From positions 1-5,898 of the forward strand of contig JAEYWW010000172.1 in NCBI GenBank assembly GCA_023428805.1: a DNA stretch of 5,898 bases, given 5' to 3'. The translations under genes were made by a program, and so were the position numbers. The notes below the pieces were generated by a model. The model was not told the origin of the DNA and ran no database searches. It was given only the letters and a program-made list of their open reading frames with translations. Every line of letters begins with the position of its first letter. Positions within the stretch are counted from its first letter, which is position 1. This document shows, in pieces, positions 1 through 5,193 of this stretch. This stretch comes from Armatimonadota bacterium (lineage in GTDB: Bacteria; Armatimonadota; Fimbriimonadia; Fimbriimonadales; Fimbriimonadaceae).

Positions 1-88
1 GTGTCTTTTCGATCAGCTCCTTTGTGTCATGCGCCCTTGATAAGCCGTCGAGAAAATCGACGACGAGCTCCGATGTAACCAACCCCAT
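1..88 (-). CDS. Possible N-terminal fragment of an unrecognised gene, running off the left edge
   Basis: Reading leftwards from an ATG at 88-86, the frame stays open for 29 codons to the window edge and begins MGLVTSELVVDFLDGL. The helical, acidic/hydrophobic composition looks more protein-like than the two open plus-strand frames over the same bases. No clear Shine-Dalgarno sits before the ATG (the preceding bases are GTACCGGG). If real, it is transcribed divergently from the amidohydrolase, with 55 bp between the starts, where a regulator gene is often found. The start vaguely recalls the leading helix of autoinducer-domain LuxR-type regulators, but 29 residues cannot support a family call. 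It could also be chance open frame. Confidence 0.35.
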   Translation of the reverse strand, partial: MGLVTSELVVDFLDGLSRAHDTKELIEKT

Positions 89-143
89 CCCGGTACGCTA
101 GATTACTGAAATTCGACAATAACTTGCTTACTTATTTTCAACC
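89..143. promoter_or_regulatory. AT-rich divergent intergenic region, probable promoter/operator area
   Basis: The stretch from about 100 to 141 is clearly richer in A+T than the flanking genes and lies between the possible leftward gene and the rightward amidohydrolase. It contains a short inverted repeat, AATAA (118-122) and TTATT (132-136), separated by 9 nt. It also contains three tandem CTTR tetramers (CTTG CTTA CTTA, 123-134). I could not fit a convincing sigma70 -35/-10 pair at 16-18 bp spacing on either strand. No Shine-Dalgarno precedes the amidohydrolase ATG at 144 (upstream bases TTATTTTCAACC). The regulatory assignment rests on position and composition only. Confidence 0.35.
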
Positions 144-1004
144 ATGATTCGGATCGACAGCCACCAGCATTTTTGGGAGTACGACGCGGAGGAGTTCTCC
201 TGGATCGACGACGAGATGCGCGCGATCCGACGCAGCTTCAACCCACCCGACTTGGAGCCCTATCTGGCGGTGGAAAGCATCCGGGGATCGGTTGCGGTGC
301 AGGCGCGGCAGACGGAGGAAGAGAACGAATACCTGCTCGGGCTGCACGATGCGCACACGAGCGTCTTGGGCATCGTCGGCTGGGTGGATCTGCAGTCGGA
401 GTCGTGCCGCGAGGACCTGGAGTTTTGGAGCCATCGCCGGGGGTTTGCGGGTGTGCGGCACATCATGCAGGGCGAGCCTGACCCGGAATTCATGGCGCGT
501 CCGGCATTCCGCGCGGGCATCGCCGCCTTGGCCGAATTCGATCTGTCGTATGACATTCTCATCTATGCGCATCAGATCGGCCAGGCTGTCGGCCTCGCGC
601 AGGCGTTTCCCAATCAGCGCTTCGTCCTCGATCATCTCGCCAAGCCGCCGTTGAAGTCAGGAGAGTTGGAGGCGTGGCGAACGGGGATTGCAGAACTGAG
701 CCAATGCGAGAATGTCTGCGCCAAGGTGAGCGGTCTGGCGTTCGAGGCGGATTGGGGGCATTGGAACACGGACACGCTGCGGCCGGTCGTCGATCATGCG
801 CTGGATTGCTTTGGAGCGGGCCGACTGATGCTCGGCTCGGACTGGCCCGTCTGCCTGCCCGCGGGTTCGTATGCGAGGATTTGGGATTCTCTCGAAGAGT
901 GCTTCGCCACCCTTTCTGACGAGGAGAAGGCAGGGGTTTTTGGCCGGAACGCGATCGACTTCTACAAGCTCAAAATCGAATCCGGCGACAATCCGCCTGA
1001 CTGA
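144..1004 (+). CDS. Amidohydrolase family 2 (COG3618), L-fuconolactonase-like lactone hydrolase
   Basis: This is a cytosolic TIM-barrel metal-dependent hydrolase of 286 residues, normal length for COG3618, whose characterised members open sugar lactones such as L-fucono-1,5-lactone or 2-pyrone-4,6-dicarboxylate. The N-terminus is diagnostic: DSHQHFW gives the HxH pair at H7 and H9. Further landmarks are VRHIMQGEP (104-112), LDHLAKPP with H164, the KVSGL strand (194-198), and GSDWPV with the catalytic-type Asp D233. The C-terminal GRNAIDFYKL (268-277) is also typical. The ATG at 144 is chosen because MIRIDSHQHFW matches the usual family start, although no Shine-Dalgarno precedes it. The gene converges on the minus-strand operon and its last 43 bp overlap the end of the oxidoreductase gene. 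Family is confident; the exact lactone is not. L-fuconolactone or L-rhamnonolactone are reasonable guesses from similarity. Confidence 0.9.
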   Translation: MIRIDSHQHFWEYDAEEFSWIDDEMRAIRRSFNPPDLEPYLAVESIRGSVAVQARQTEEENEYLLGLHDAHTSVLGIVGWVDLQSESCREDLEFWSHRRGFAGVRHIMQGEPDPEFMARPAFRAGIAALAEFDLSYDILIYAHQIGQAVGLAQAFPNQRFVLDHLAKPPLKSGELEAWRTGIAELSQCENVCAKVSGLAFEADWGHWNTDTLRPVVDHALDCFGAGRLMLGSDWPVCLPAGSYARIWDSLEECFATLSDEEKAGVFGRNAIDFYKLKIESGDNPPD

Positions 1005-1978
1005 GACGATCTCATGCAGGCTTCGGCGAGCCGCATCGTTTTGAGGGCGTCGTTGATCTCGGTCTGGGGGGTTGCGGCCGGGTCATCCGCCCAAGTTTGC
1101 GCCTCGGCCATCGGCCCGCGAAAGGCGTAGGGAATCCAGTTGCCAGCGAGCGGGACGCGCCGCCAATCGGGGGTCGAGATTTCCAGCCAATCCTCCGCGC
1201 CATGCGGATAGTCGATGTTGAGCCCCATCTGCAGCACCAGGGCCGCCCGCGTGCCTTCGATCTTCACCGTGCTGCGCTGATGACGCGGCCCGTAGGTGTG
1301 CGCGTGGTAGGTGTTGATGACCGCCCGGATCTGTCCGCGGCTGAAGATGGCGGTTGTGCGGCAAGTCGTGATCTCAGGGGCGCTGGGATGCGGCATGGAT
1401 CGGCACCAGACGCCCTCCGGCTCCCCCATCAGCGCGCGGACCAGATCAATGTAGTGGATTGAGTGATACACGATCTCCATCCCGGGCACGCCGATCAAGA
1501 ACGGCCACTGCTCCCAGGGCATATGGACGTTGACGTTCACCTCAATGTCCAGAATCTCACCTGCTTCTCCCGCCGCGATCAATCGACGTGCCTCGACTAC
1601 CGATGGAGCGTGGCGGAGTTGGAAGTTCAGCAGAGCATTCAACCCGCGCTCTCGAATCTGCCGATGCAGGGCGCAGGCATCTGCCCACGTCTCCCCGAAC
1701 GGTTTCTGGAGCAGCACCGTCGCCCCTTGCGGCAGGACCGCGAGGACGTCGGGGAATGCCTTTGCGGGCGTCGCAATATCGAAAATACCTCCCCCGGCGG
1801 CAGCTTCCTCCAGGCTTTCAAAAACCTTTTCAATCCCGAACTCTGAGGCGAGAGCCTGCGCGGTTTCAAGGTTGCGGTCGTAGATTCCCGCCACCGTCCA
1901 ACCCGCGTCGCGGTAGGCGGGCAGATGCGCGTGGCGGACAATGGCTCCCGCGCCGATGATCGTGATCGGACGGCTCAT
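962..1978 (-). CDS. Gfo/Idh/MocA family oxidoreductase with altered catalytic residues
   Basis: The 338-residue protein has the usual family size: an N-terminal Rossmann domain (about 1-120) and a C-terminal alpha/beta substrate domain. The dinucleotide motif is IIGAGAIVRHAHLPAY (7-22, glycines G9 and G11). Family members oxidise or reduce sugar or inositol hydroxyls with NAD(P). The usual EKP is QKP here (Q91-K92-P93), keeping the lysine. In VYHSIHYIDLV (170-180) the family histidine is H175, but the position four residues before it, normally Asp, is Y171. The start is ATG at 1978, directly before MSRPITIIGAG; extension to a start at 2017 would run into the VOC gene. The ATG overlaps the VOC stop as TGATG and lacks its own Shine-Dalgarno, implying coupling. 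It is the last gene of the operon. Substrate unknown; a non-dehydrogenase activity is possible given the changed residues. Confidence 0.9.
   Translation of the reverse strand: MSRPITIIGAGAIVRHAHLPAYRDAGWTVAGIYDRNLETAQALASEFGIEKVFESLEEAAAGGGIFDIATPAKAFPDVLAVLPQGATVLLQKPFGETWADACALHRQIRERGLNALLNFQLRHAPSVVEARRLIAAGEAGEILDIEVNVNVHMPWEQWPFLIGVPGMEIVYHSIHYIDLVRALMGEPEGVWCRSMPHPSAPEITTCRTTAIFSRGQIRAVINTYHAHTYGPRHQRSTVKIEGTRAALVLQMGLNIDYPHGAEDWLEISTPDWRRVPLAGNWIPYAFRGPMAEAQTWADDPAATPQTEINDALKTMRLAEACMRSSQSGGLSPDSILSL
995..1021. other. Imperfect palindrome at the convergent gene junction
   Basis: GCCTG (995-999) pairs with CAGGC (1017-1021), and TGAGA (1002-1006) pairs with TCTCA (1010-1014) around a CGA loop. 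A 2x2 internal mismatch lies between the two stems. The inner stem begins at the amidohydrolase TGA (1002-1004), and the whole structure lies inside the 3' coding part of the oxidoreductase gene. No T-run follows on the plus strand, so it is not a canonical intrinsic terminator. It could still act as an RNA 3'-end stem or be coincidental. Confidence 0.35.
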
Positions 1979-2487
1979 CAGGGCTTGGTGACGGGGCGTC
2001 CGTCCACCGTTCCCCAAGGGCGATCAGCGGGCGGCTGCAGCATTTCGAGGGTGATGTCGTCGGGGTCGAGGAAGTAGACCGTAAACCCGCCCTTGTTGAC
2101 TCCCCCCTCAATCGCGACCGGGGCTGGAGCCTTGAACCGGACGCCCGCCGCCGACAGCCGAGCGTAGTCCGCGTGAATATCATCGGTCACGAAGGCCAGG
2201 TGGGGGGCGCCCGGGCGATTGGTGCTGACGTCGGTCTTCTCCCCGCGAGGGTGGACGTATTCGACCAGTTCCAAATGGTGGTTGGAGGGGCCGACGAAGG
2301 CTCCCGGAACCCGCAGCATCGCCACCTTGAGATGCGCGTCGGGATAGCCCACGAGCTTTGAGGTGTATTCGTTGTGCTGAATCTGCTGGGTCATGATTTC
2401 GAGCCCGAGCAGGCCGCAATAGAATTCGAGCGATTTCTCCATGTCGGAGACGGTGAAGCTGGCGTGCCAGATGCCATTGAATGCCAT
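1978..2487 (-). CDS. VOC (glyoxalase/bleomycin-resistance fold) metalloenzyme
   Basis: A 169-residue two-module VOC protein. It opens with GIWHASFTVSDMEKSLEFYCGLLG (5-28), the classic first beta-alpha element with metal ligand H8. The other expected ligands are all present: E73 in HHLELVEY (70-77), H96 in GAPHLAFV (93-100), and E148 in DITLEML (144-150). An intact two-His, two-Glu site argues for an active divalent-metal enzyme rather than a binding protein. Known relatives include glyoxalase I, methylmalonyl-CoA epimerase and ring-cleavage dioxygenases; the short length excludes the last in its usual form. The start is ATG at 2487, preceded by GAGG at an 8-nt spacing. An in-frame TTG at 2571 would add 28 uncharacteristic residues inside the SDR gene. 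It begins 5 nt after the SDR stop and ends overlapping the oxidoreductase ATG by one base. Substrate unknown; an isomerase or lyase step on a keto-sugar acid would suit the neighbours. Confidence 0.88.
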   Translation of the reverse strand: MAFNGIWHASFTVSDMEKSLEFYCGLLGLEIMTQQIQHNEYTSKLVGYPDAHLKVAMLRVPGAFVGPSNHHLELVEYVHPRGEKTDVSTNRPGAPHLAFVTDDIHADYARLSAAGVRFKAPAPVAIEGGVNKGGFTVYFLDPDDITLEMLQPPADRPWGTVDGRPVTKP

Positions 2488-2492
2488 TCGAT

Positions 2493-3233
2493 TTACCTCA
2501 TGAGAAAGCCGCCGCAGACATTGATTGTCTGGCCGGTAATGAAACTGGATTGGTCGGATGCCAGGAACCAAACCGCGCTGGCAACCTCTTCGGCAGTTCC
2601 GATGCGGCGGAGCGGAGTGGATTCGACCACGGGCCGCAGAGTCTCTTCGGGTTCGACCTGTCGGATTTCGCCCCGCTGGCGGGCGATGGATTGGGTGAGA
2701 GGGGTGTCGATGACACCCGGAGCCACCGCGTTCACCCGGATTCCGTAGGGGCCGTAGATCAGCGCGGCGGAGCGGGTCATGCTGACCACCGCCGCCTTCG
2801 ATGCGCCGTAATCCACCTGTTCCAATTTGGGCAGGAAGCCCGACACGGACGCCAGGTTGACAATGCTTCCACCCTCCGACTCCTTCATCCGTTCCGCGAC
2901 TGCGCGCATCAGGAAAAATGCGCCCTCAACGTTGACCTGAAAAGTCTTCGCCCAACCCTCGGGGGCGATGCTGCCGATGGCCTGCGTCACGCAGATTCCG
3001 GCGTTGTTCACCAGCACTGAAATCGGCTCGCCAATCCGGTCGAGAACCTCCTCCACGCGATCTGAGTGAGCCATGTCGAATCCGATGGCGGCCCCGCCAA
3101 TCTCCTGTGTGATCGCCTGGGCCGCCACTTCATCGCGATCGAGGCAGACGACGAGCATGTCTTCGTCGGCCAGCTTCCGGCAGATCGCGGCCCCAATCCC
3201 GCTCCCGCCCCCGGTGACCAGAGCGACCTTCAA
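2493..3233 (-). CDS. Short-chain dehydrogenase/reductase (classical SDR, NAD-type)
   Basis: With the TTG start at 3233 the protein is 246 residues, the normal classical-SDR length, and begins (M)KVALVTGGGSGIG. Cofactor motif TGGGSGIG is at 7-14, and D32 at the end of the second beta strand favours NAD(H) over NADP(H). NNAG is at 76-79. The catalytic tetrad is complete: N101, S129, Y142 and K146 (YGASK). The C-terminal part has the PG motif (APGVIDTP, 171-178) and a GQTINVCGG end (234-242). The TTG is supported by GAGG seven bases upstream and by a 4-nt TTGA overlap with the E1 beta stop. A longer frame to 3332 exists, but its extra 33 residues are an arginine/proline-rich readthrough of the E1 beta gene. 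Relatives oxidise 2-keto-3-deoxy-sugar acids, acetoin or butanediol, or reduce 3-oxoacyl-ACP; the catabolic setting favours oxidation of a sugar-derived hydroxyl. Substrate is inferred only. Confidence 0.92.
   Translation of the reverse strand: MKVALVTGGGSGIGAAICRKLADEDMLVVCLDRDEVAAQAITQEIGGAAIGFDMAHSDRVEEVLDRIGEPISVLVNNAGICVTQAIGSIAPEGWAKTFQVNVEGAFFLMRAVAERMKESEGGSIVNLASVSGFLPKLEQVDYGASKAAVVSMTRSAALIYGPYGIRVNAVAPGVIDTPLTQSIARQRGEIRQVEPEETLRPVVESTPLRRIGTAEEVASAVWFLASDQSSFITGQTINVCGGFLMR
2496..2499 (-). promoter_or_regulatory. Ribosome binding site for the VOC gene
   Basis: GAGG on the minus strand lies 8 nt before the VOC ATG at 2487. It overlaps the final codons of the SDR gene (reading ATGAGGTAA at 2501-2493). 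It decides the VOC start in favour of 2487 over the longer TTG frame. Confidence 0.65.
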
Positions 3234-4198
3234 GCAAGGACCTCGTGGACCCGGGCGATGATTTTTTCGGGGCTTGGCAGAACCTGGTCTTCGAGTGGTT
3301 TGGCGAAGGGGACGGGCACATCCGCCGCGCACACACGCAGGATCGGCGCGTCCAGTTCATCAAACGCCGCCTCCTGCACCTGAGCGATCAGGTCGGCGGC
3401 AACCCCGCAGCGGGCATGGCTTTCGTGGACGAAGACCGCGCGGTGGGTTTTGGCCAGTGAATCGGTCACGCTCTTCAGATCCAGCGGATTCAGCGTGCAG
3501 AGATCGATCACTTCCGCTTCGATGCCGTCTGCCGCGAGCTGCTCGGCGGCTTGGAGGCAAAGATGGACGGAATAGGAATAAGACACAAGCGTCACCTTGT
3601 CACCTGCGCGGACAATTTTTGCCCGCCCCAGCGGAAGCGCCTGGTCGTTCGATTCGCCAGCAACACCATAGAGCTGTTTGTGCTCGATGAAGAGCACGGG
3701 GGAATCATCCTGAATCGCCGCAATCATGAGCCCTTGCGCATCGCCCGGCGTGCTCGGGGTCACGACTTTGAGGCCAGGAATGTGGAGGAAAAGCGCCTCC
3801 AGCATCTGCGAGTGCTGCGCCGCCGCTCCTTTGTATCCTCCCCCTTGGGTGCGGATGACGAGGGGAAGTTTGACCGTGCCGCCCGACATCGCCATTGTTT
3901 TGGCGACCTGATTCAGAATCTGGTCCATCGCGACCAGCGAGAAGTCGAAGAACATCAGCTCGATGACCGGGCGGAGCCCGCGCAGCGCAGCCCCCAGGCC
4001 CATGCCGATGAAGGCGGCTTCGGAGATCGGAGTGTCGAGCACACGCTCGGGGCCGAACTCATCCAGCATCCCTTGGGTGACGCGGAACATGCCTCCGTGG
4101 TGCGCGACATCTTCGCCGAAGAGGATCACGCGGGGGTCGCGCCTCATTTCCTGCGAGATGGCGTCCTTGACGGCCTGCGCGTAGGTGATCTCCGCCAT
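3230..4198 (-). CDS. Thiamine-dependent dehydrogenase E1 component, beta subunit (pyruvate/acetoin dehydrogenase type)
   Basis: A 322-residue E1 beta subunit, full length for the family. It starts MAEITYAQAVKDAISQEM. The DTPISE motif (55-60) supplies the conserved E60 that activates thiamine diphosphate by proton transfer, and H129 in GAAAQHSQ (124-131) matches the active-site histidine region. The transketolase C-terminal domain follows from about 190, ending with the family signature ADVPVPFAKPLEDQVLPS (292-309). It forms an alpha2beta2 enzyme with the product of the gene directly upstream, whose stop overlaps this ATG by one base (TGATG). A GAGG about 10 nt upstream may also act. Its own stop overlaps the SDR TTG start. 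E1 enzymes normally decarboxylate a 2-oxo acid or cleave acetoin and pass the acyl or aldehyde unit to a lipoyl E2, but no E2 gene follows here. Family certain; substrate not known. Confidence 0.93.
   Translation of the reverse strand: MAEITYAQAVKDAISQEMRRDPRVILFGEDVAHHGGMFRVTQGMLDEFGPERVLDTPISEAAFIGMGLGAALRGLRPVIELMFFDFSLVAMDQILNQVAKTMAMSGGTVKLPLVIRTQGGGYKGAAAQHSQMLEALFLHIPGLKVVTPSTPGDAQGLMIAAIQDDSPVLFIEHKQLYGVAGESNDQALPLGRAKIVRAGDKVTLVSYSYSVHLCLQAAEQLAADGIEAEVIDLCTLNPLDLKSVTDSLAKTHRAVFVHESHARCGVAADLIAQVQEAAFDELDAPILRVCAADVPVPFAKPLEDQVLPSPEKIIARVHEVLA
3241..3244 (-). promoter_or_regulatory. Ribosome binding site supporting the SDR TTG start
   Basis: GAGG on the minus strand lies 7 nt before the TTG at 3233, inside the last codons of the E1 beta gene. 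Together with the TTGA stop/start overlap, it fixes the SDR start at a non-ATG codon that gives exactly the usual SDR N-terminus. Confidence 0.6.
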
Positions 4199-5157
4199 CA
4201 GCCCGCCACCTCAGCGAACAGGTCGGCCATCGTCGGTTCGGGGCTCCTGCGGGCGAATTCTTCAGCTTTTGCCACGGCTTCGGCACCTTCTCGGGCAGCT
4301 TTTTCGATGTCCTTTTTCTTGATTCCCAGTTCGGACAGCTTCGCCTCGAAACGGTTGATCGGAGACTTGGCCCGCCAGGCATCCACCTCCTCACGACTGC
4401 GGTAGGTGTAGCCGGGGTCGAGCTGATAGTGGCCGCAAGTGCGATAGGTCATCGCCTCGATGAACACTGGTCCTTTGCCTTTGCGACAGGCTTCGGCGGC
4501 CTCCTTGACAGTCTCGTAAACTTCCAAAACGTCGTTGCCGTCAATCCTTTTGGCGGTCATGCCATAGGCGGCGGCTCGTTTGTATTGCTCCTCGGCGCGG
4601 GTGCTGCGGTCGAGCGGCGTCATCTCGGCGTAGAGGTTGTTCTCGCAGAGGAAGATGACGGGCAGCTTCCAGAGCGCGGCGAGGTTCAGGCTTTCCGGCA
4701 CGACTCCCTGATTCATTGCTCCATCGCCAAATACGGTCATCGAAACGCTGCCATCCTTCAGAGTTTTTGCGGCCAATGCAGACCCGAGGACCGTGGGCAC
4801 ACCCCCGCCGACGATGCCGTTCGCGCCGAGAACCCCATGCTCCTGATCGAAGATGTGCATCTTGCCGCCTCGCCCCCTGCAATAGCCATCCTCGCGGCCA
4901 AGAATCTCGGCGAGGATGCGGCCCAAGTCGCCGCCCTTCGCGAGAATGTAGCCATGCCCGCGATAGGTGACCGTGATGGCATCGTTCTTATCGAGTGCGG
5001 CGCAGGCCCCGGCGGGCAACGCTTCCTGCCCGGTCGCCAAGTGGAGGCTTCCCCGAAGAACGCCCTCTTGAGAAAGAGCCAAAAGCCGCTCTTCAAACGC
5101 CTCCATCAGCTTCATCTGCCGATAGAGCCCGAGCAGAAAATCAGGGGAGTAGGCCAT
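4198..5157 (-). CDS. Thiamine-dependent dehydrogenase E1 component, alpha subunit (pyruvate/acetoin dehydrogenase type)
   Basis: A 319-residue E1 alpha subunit close to the AcoA/PdhA size for bacterial alpha2beta2 enzymes. The thiamine diphosphate/magnesium motif runs from G144-D145-G146 (FGDGAMNQG) to C-E-N-N (171-174), with the typical NLAALWKLPVIF between. Other family marks are the early GSLHLATGQEA (36-46), YRGHGY with H68 (65-70), GRGGKMHIF (95-103), the loop RSTRAEEQYKRAAAYG (184-199) and YRTCGHYQLDP with H243 (238-248). The C-terminal 270-305 segment is charged and probably helical. The ATG at 5157 has no clear Shine-Dalgarno. The gene follows the YeiH-type gene by 36 nt on the same strand and overlaps the beta-subunit start by one base. 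Sequence style favours acetoin/pyruvate-type rather than branched-chain E1, but without an E2 neighbour the substrate and acyl acceptor are open. Confidence 0.93.
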   Translation of the reverse strand: MAYSPDFLLGLYRQMKLMEAFEERLLALSQEGVLRGSLHLATGQEALPAGACAALDKNDAITVTYRGHGYILAKGGDLGRILAEILGREDGYCRGRGGKMHIFDQEHGVLGANGIVGGGVPTVLGSALAAKTLKDGSVSMTVFGDGAMNQGVVPESLNLAALWKLPVIFLCENNLYAEMTPLDRSTRAEEQYKRAAAYGMTAKRIDGNDVLEVYETVKEAAEACRKGKGPVFIEAMTYRTCGHYQLDPGYTYRSREEVDAWRAKSPINRFEAKLSELGIKKKDIEKAAREGAEAVAKAEEFARRSPEPTMADLFAEVAG

Positions 5158-5193
5158 CGATAGCGCGAGAATACCGGACGAGGTTGAAAGGTG

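Noticed and set aside
3..110. Open plus-strand frame at the left edge
   Set aside because: It is Ser/Pro/Lys-rich with no protein-like pattern, ends at a TAG before the AT-rich region, and is better explained as antisense of the leftward frame starting at 88.
138..635. 165-residue open frame on the minus strand
   Set aside because: It is antisense to the amidohydrolase, which has its full set of metal-site motifs; the composition is typical of a shadow frame.
1979..2017. N-terminal extension of the Gfo/Idh protein to 2017
   Set aside because: It would add 13 residues before the Rossmann-fold first strand and overlap the VOC gene; the ATG at 1978 gives the expected short lead into GAGA.
2488..2571. 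N-terminal extension of the VOC protein to a TTG at 2571
   Set aside because: The extra 28 residues overlap the SDR gene and do not look like VOC sequence, whereas the ATG at 2487 has GAGG at 8 nt and yields the normal family start.
3234..3332. N-terminal extension of the SDR to 3332
   Set aside because: The added 33 residues are Arg/Pro-rich and come from reading the E1 beta gene in another frame. The TTG at 3233 gives the canonical SDR start with a ribosome binding site.
3551..4405. 284-residue open frame on the plus strand
   Set aside because: It lies wholly antisense to the E1 beta/alpha genes, which carry complete family motifs. Its translation is low-complexity, rich in Arg/His/Glu, and shows no recognisable domain.
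3230..5157. Assignment as a standard acetoin dehydrogenase operon (acoAB with acoC)
   Set aside because: No lipoyl acyltransferase or dihydrolipoamide dehydrogenase follows; the next genes are an SDR, a VOC protein and a Gfo/Idh oxidoreductase, so gene symbols acoA/acoB were not applied.
4429..5163. 244-residue open frame on the plus strand
   Set aside because: It is antisense to E1 alpha, whose thiamine-binding motifs are intact. It is a GC-rich shadow frame with no family features.
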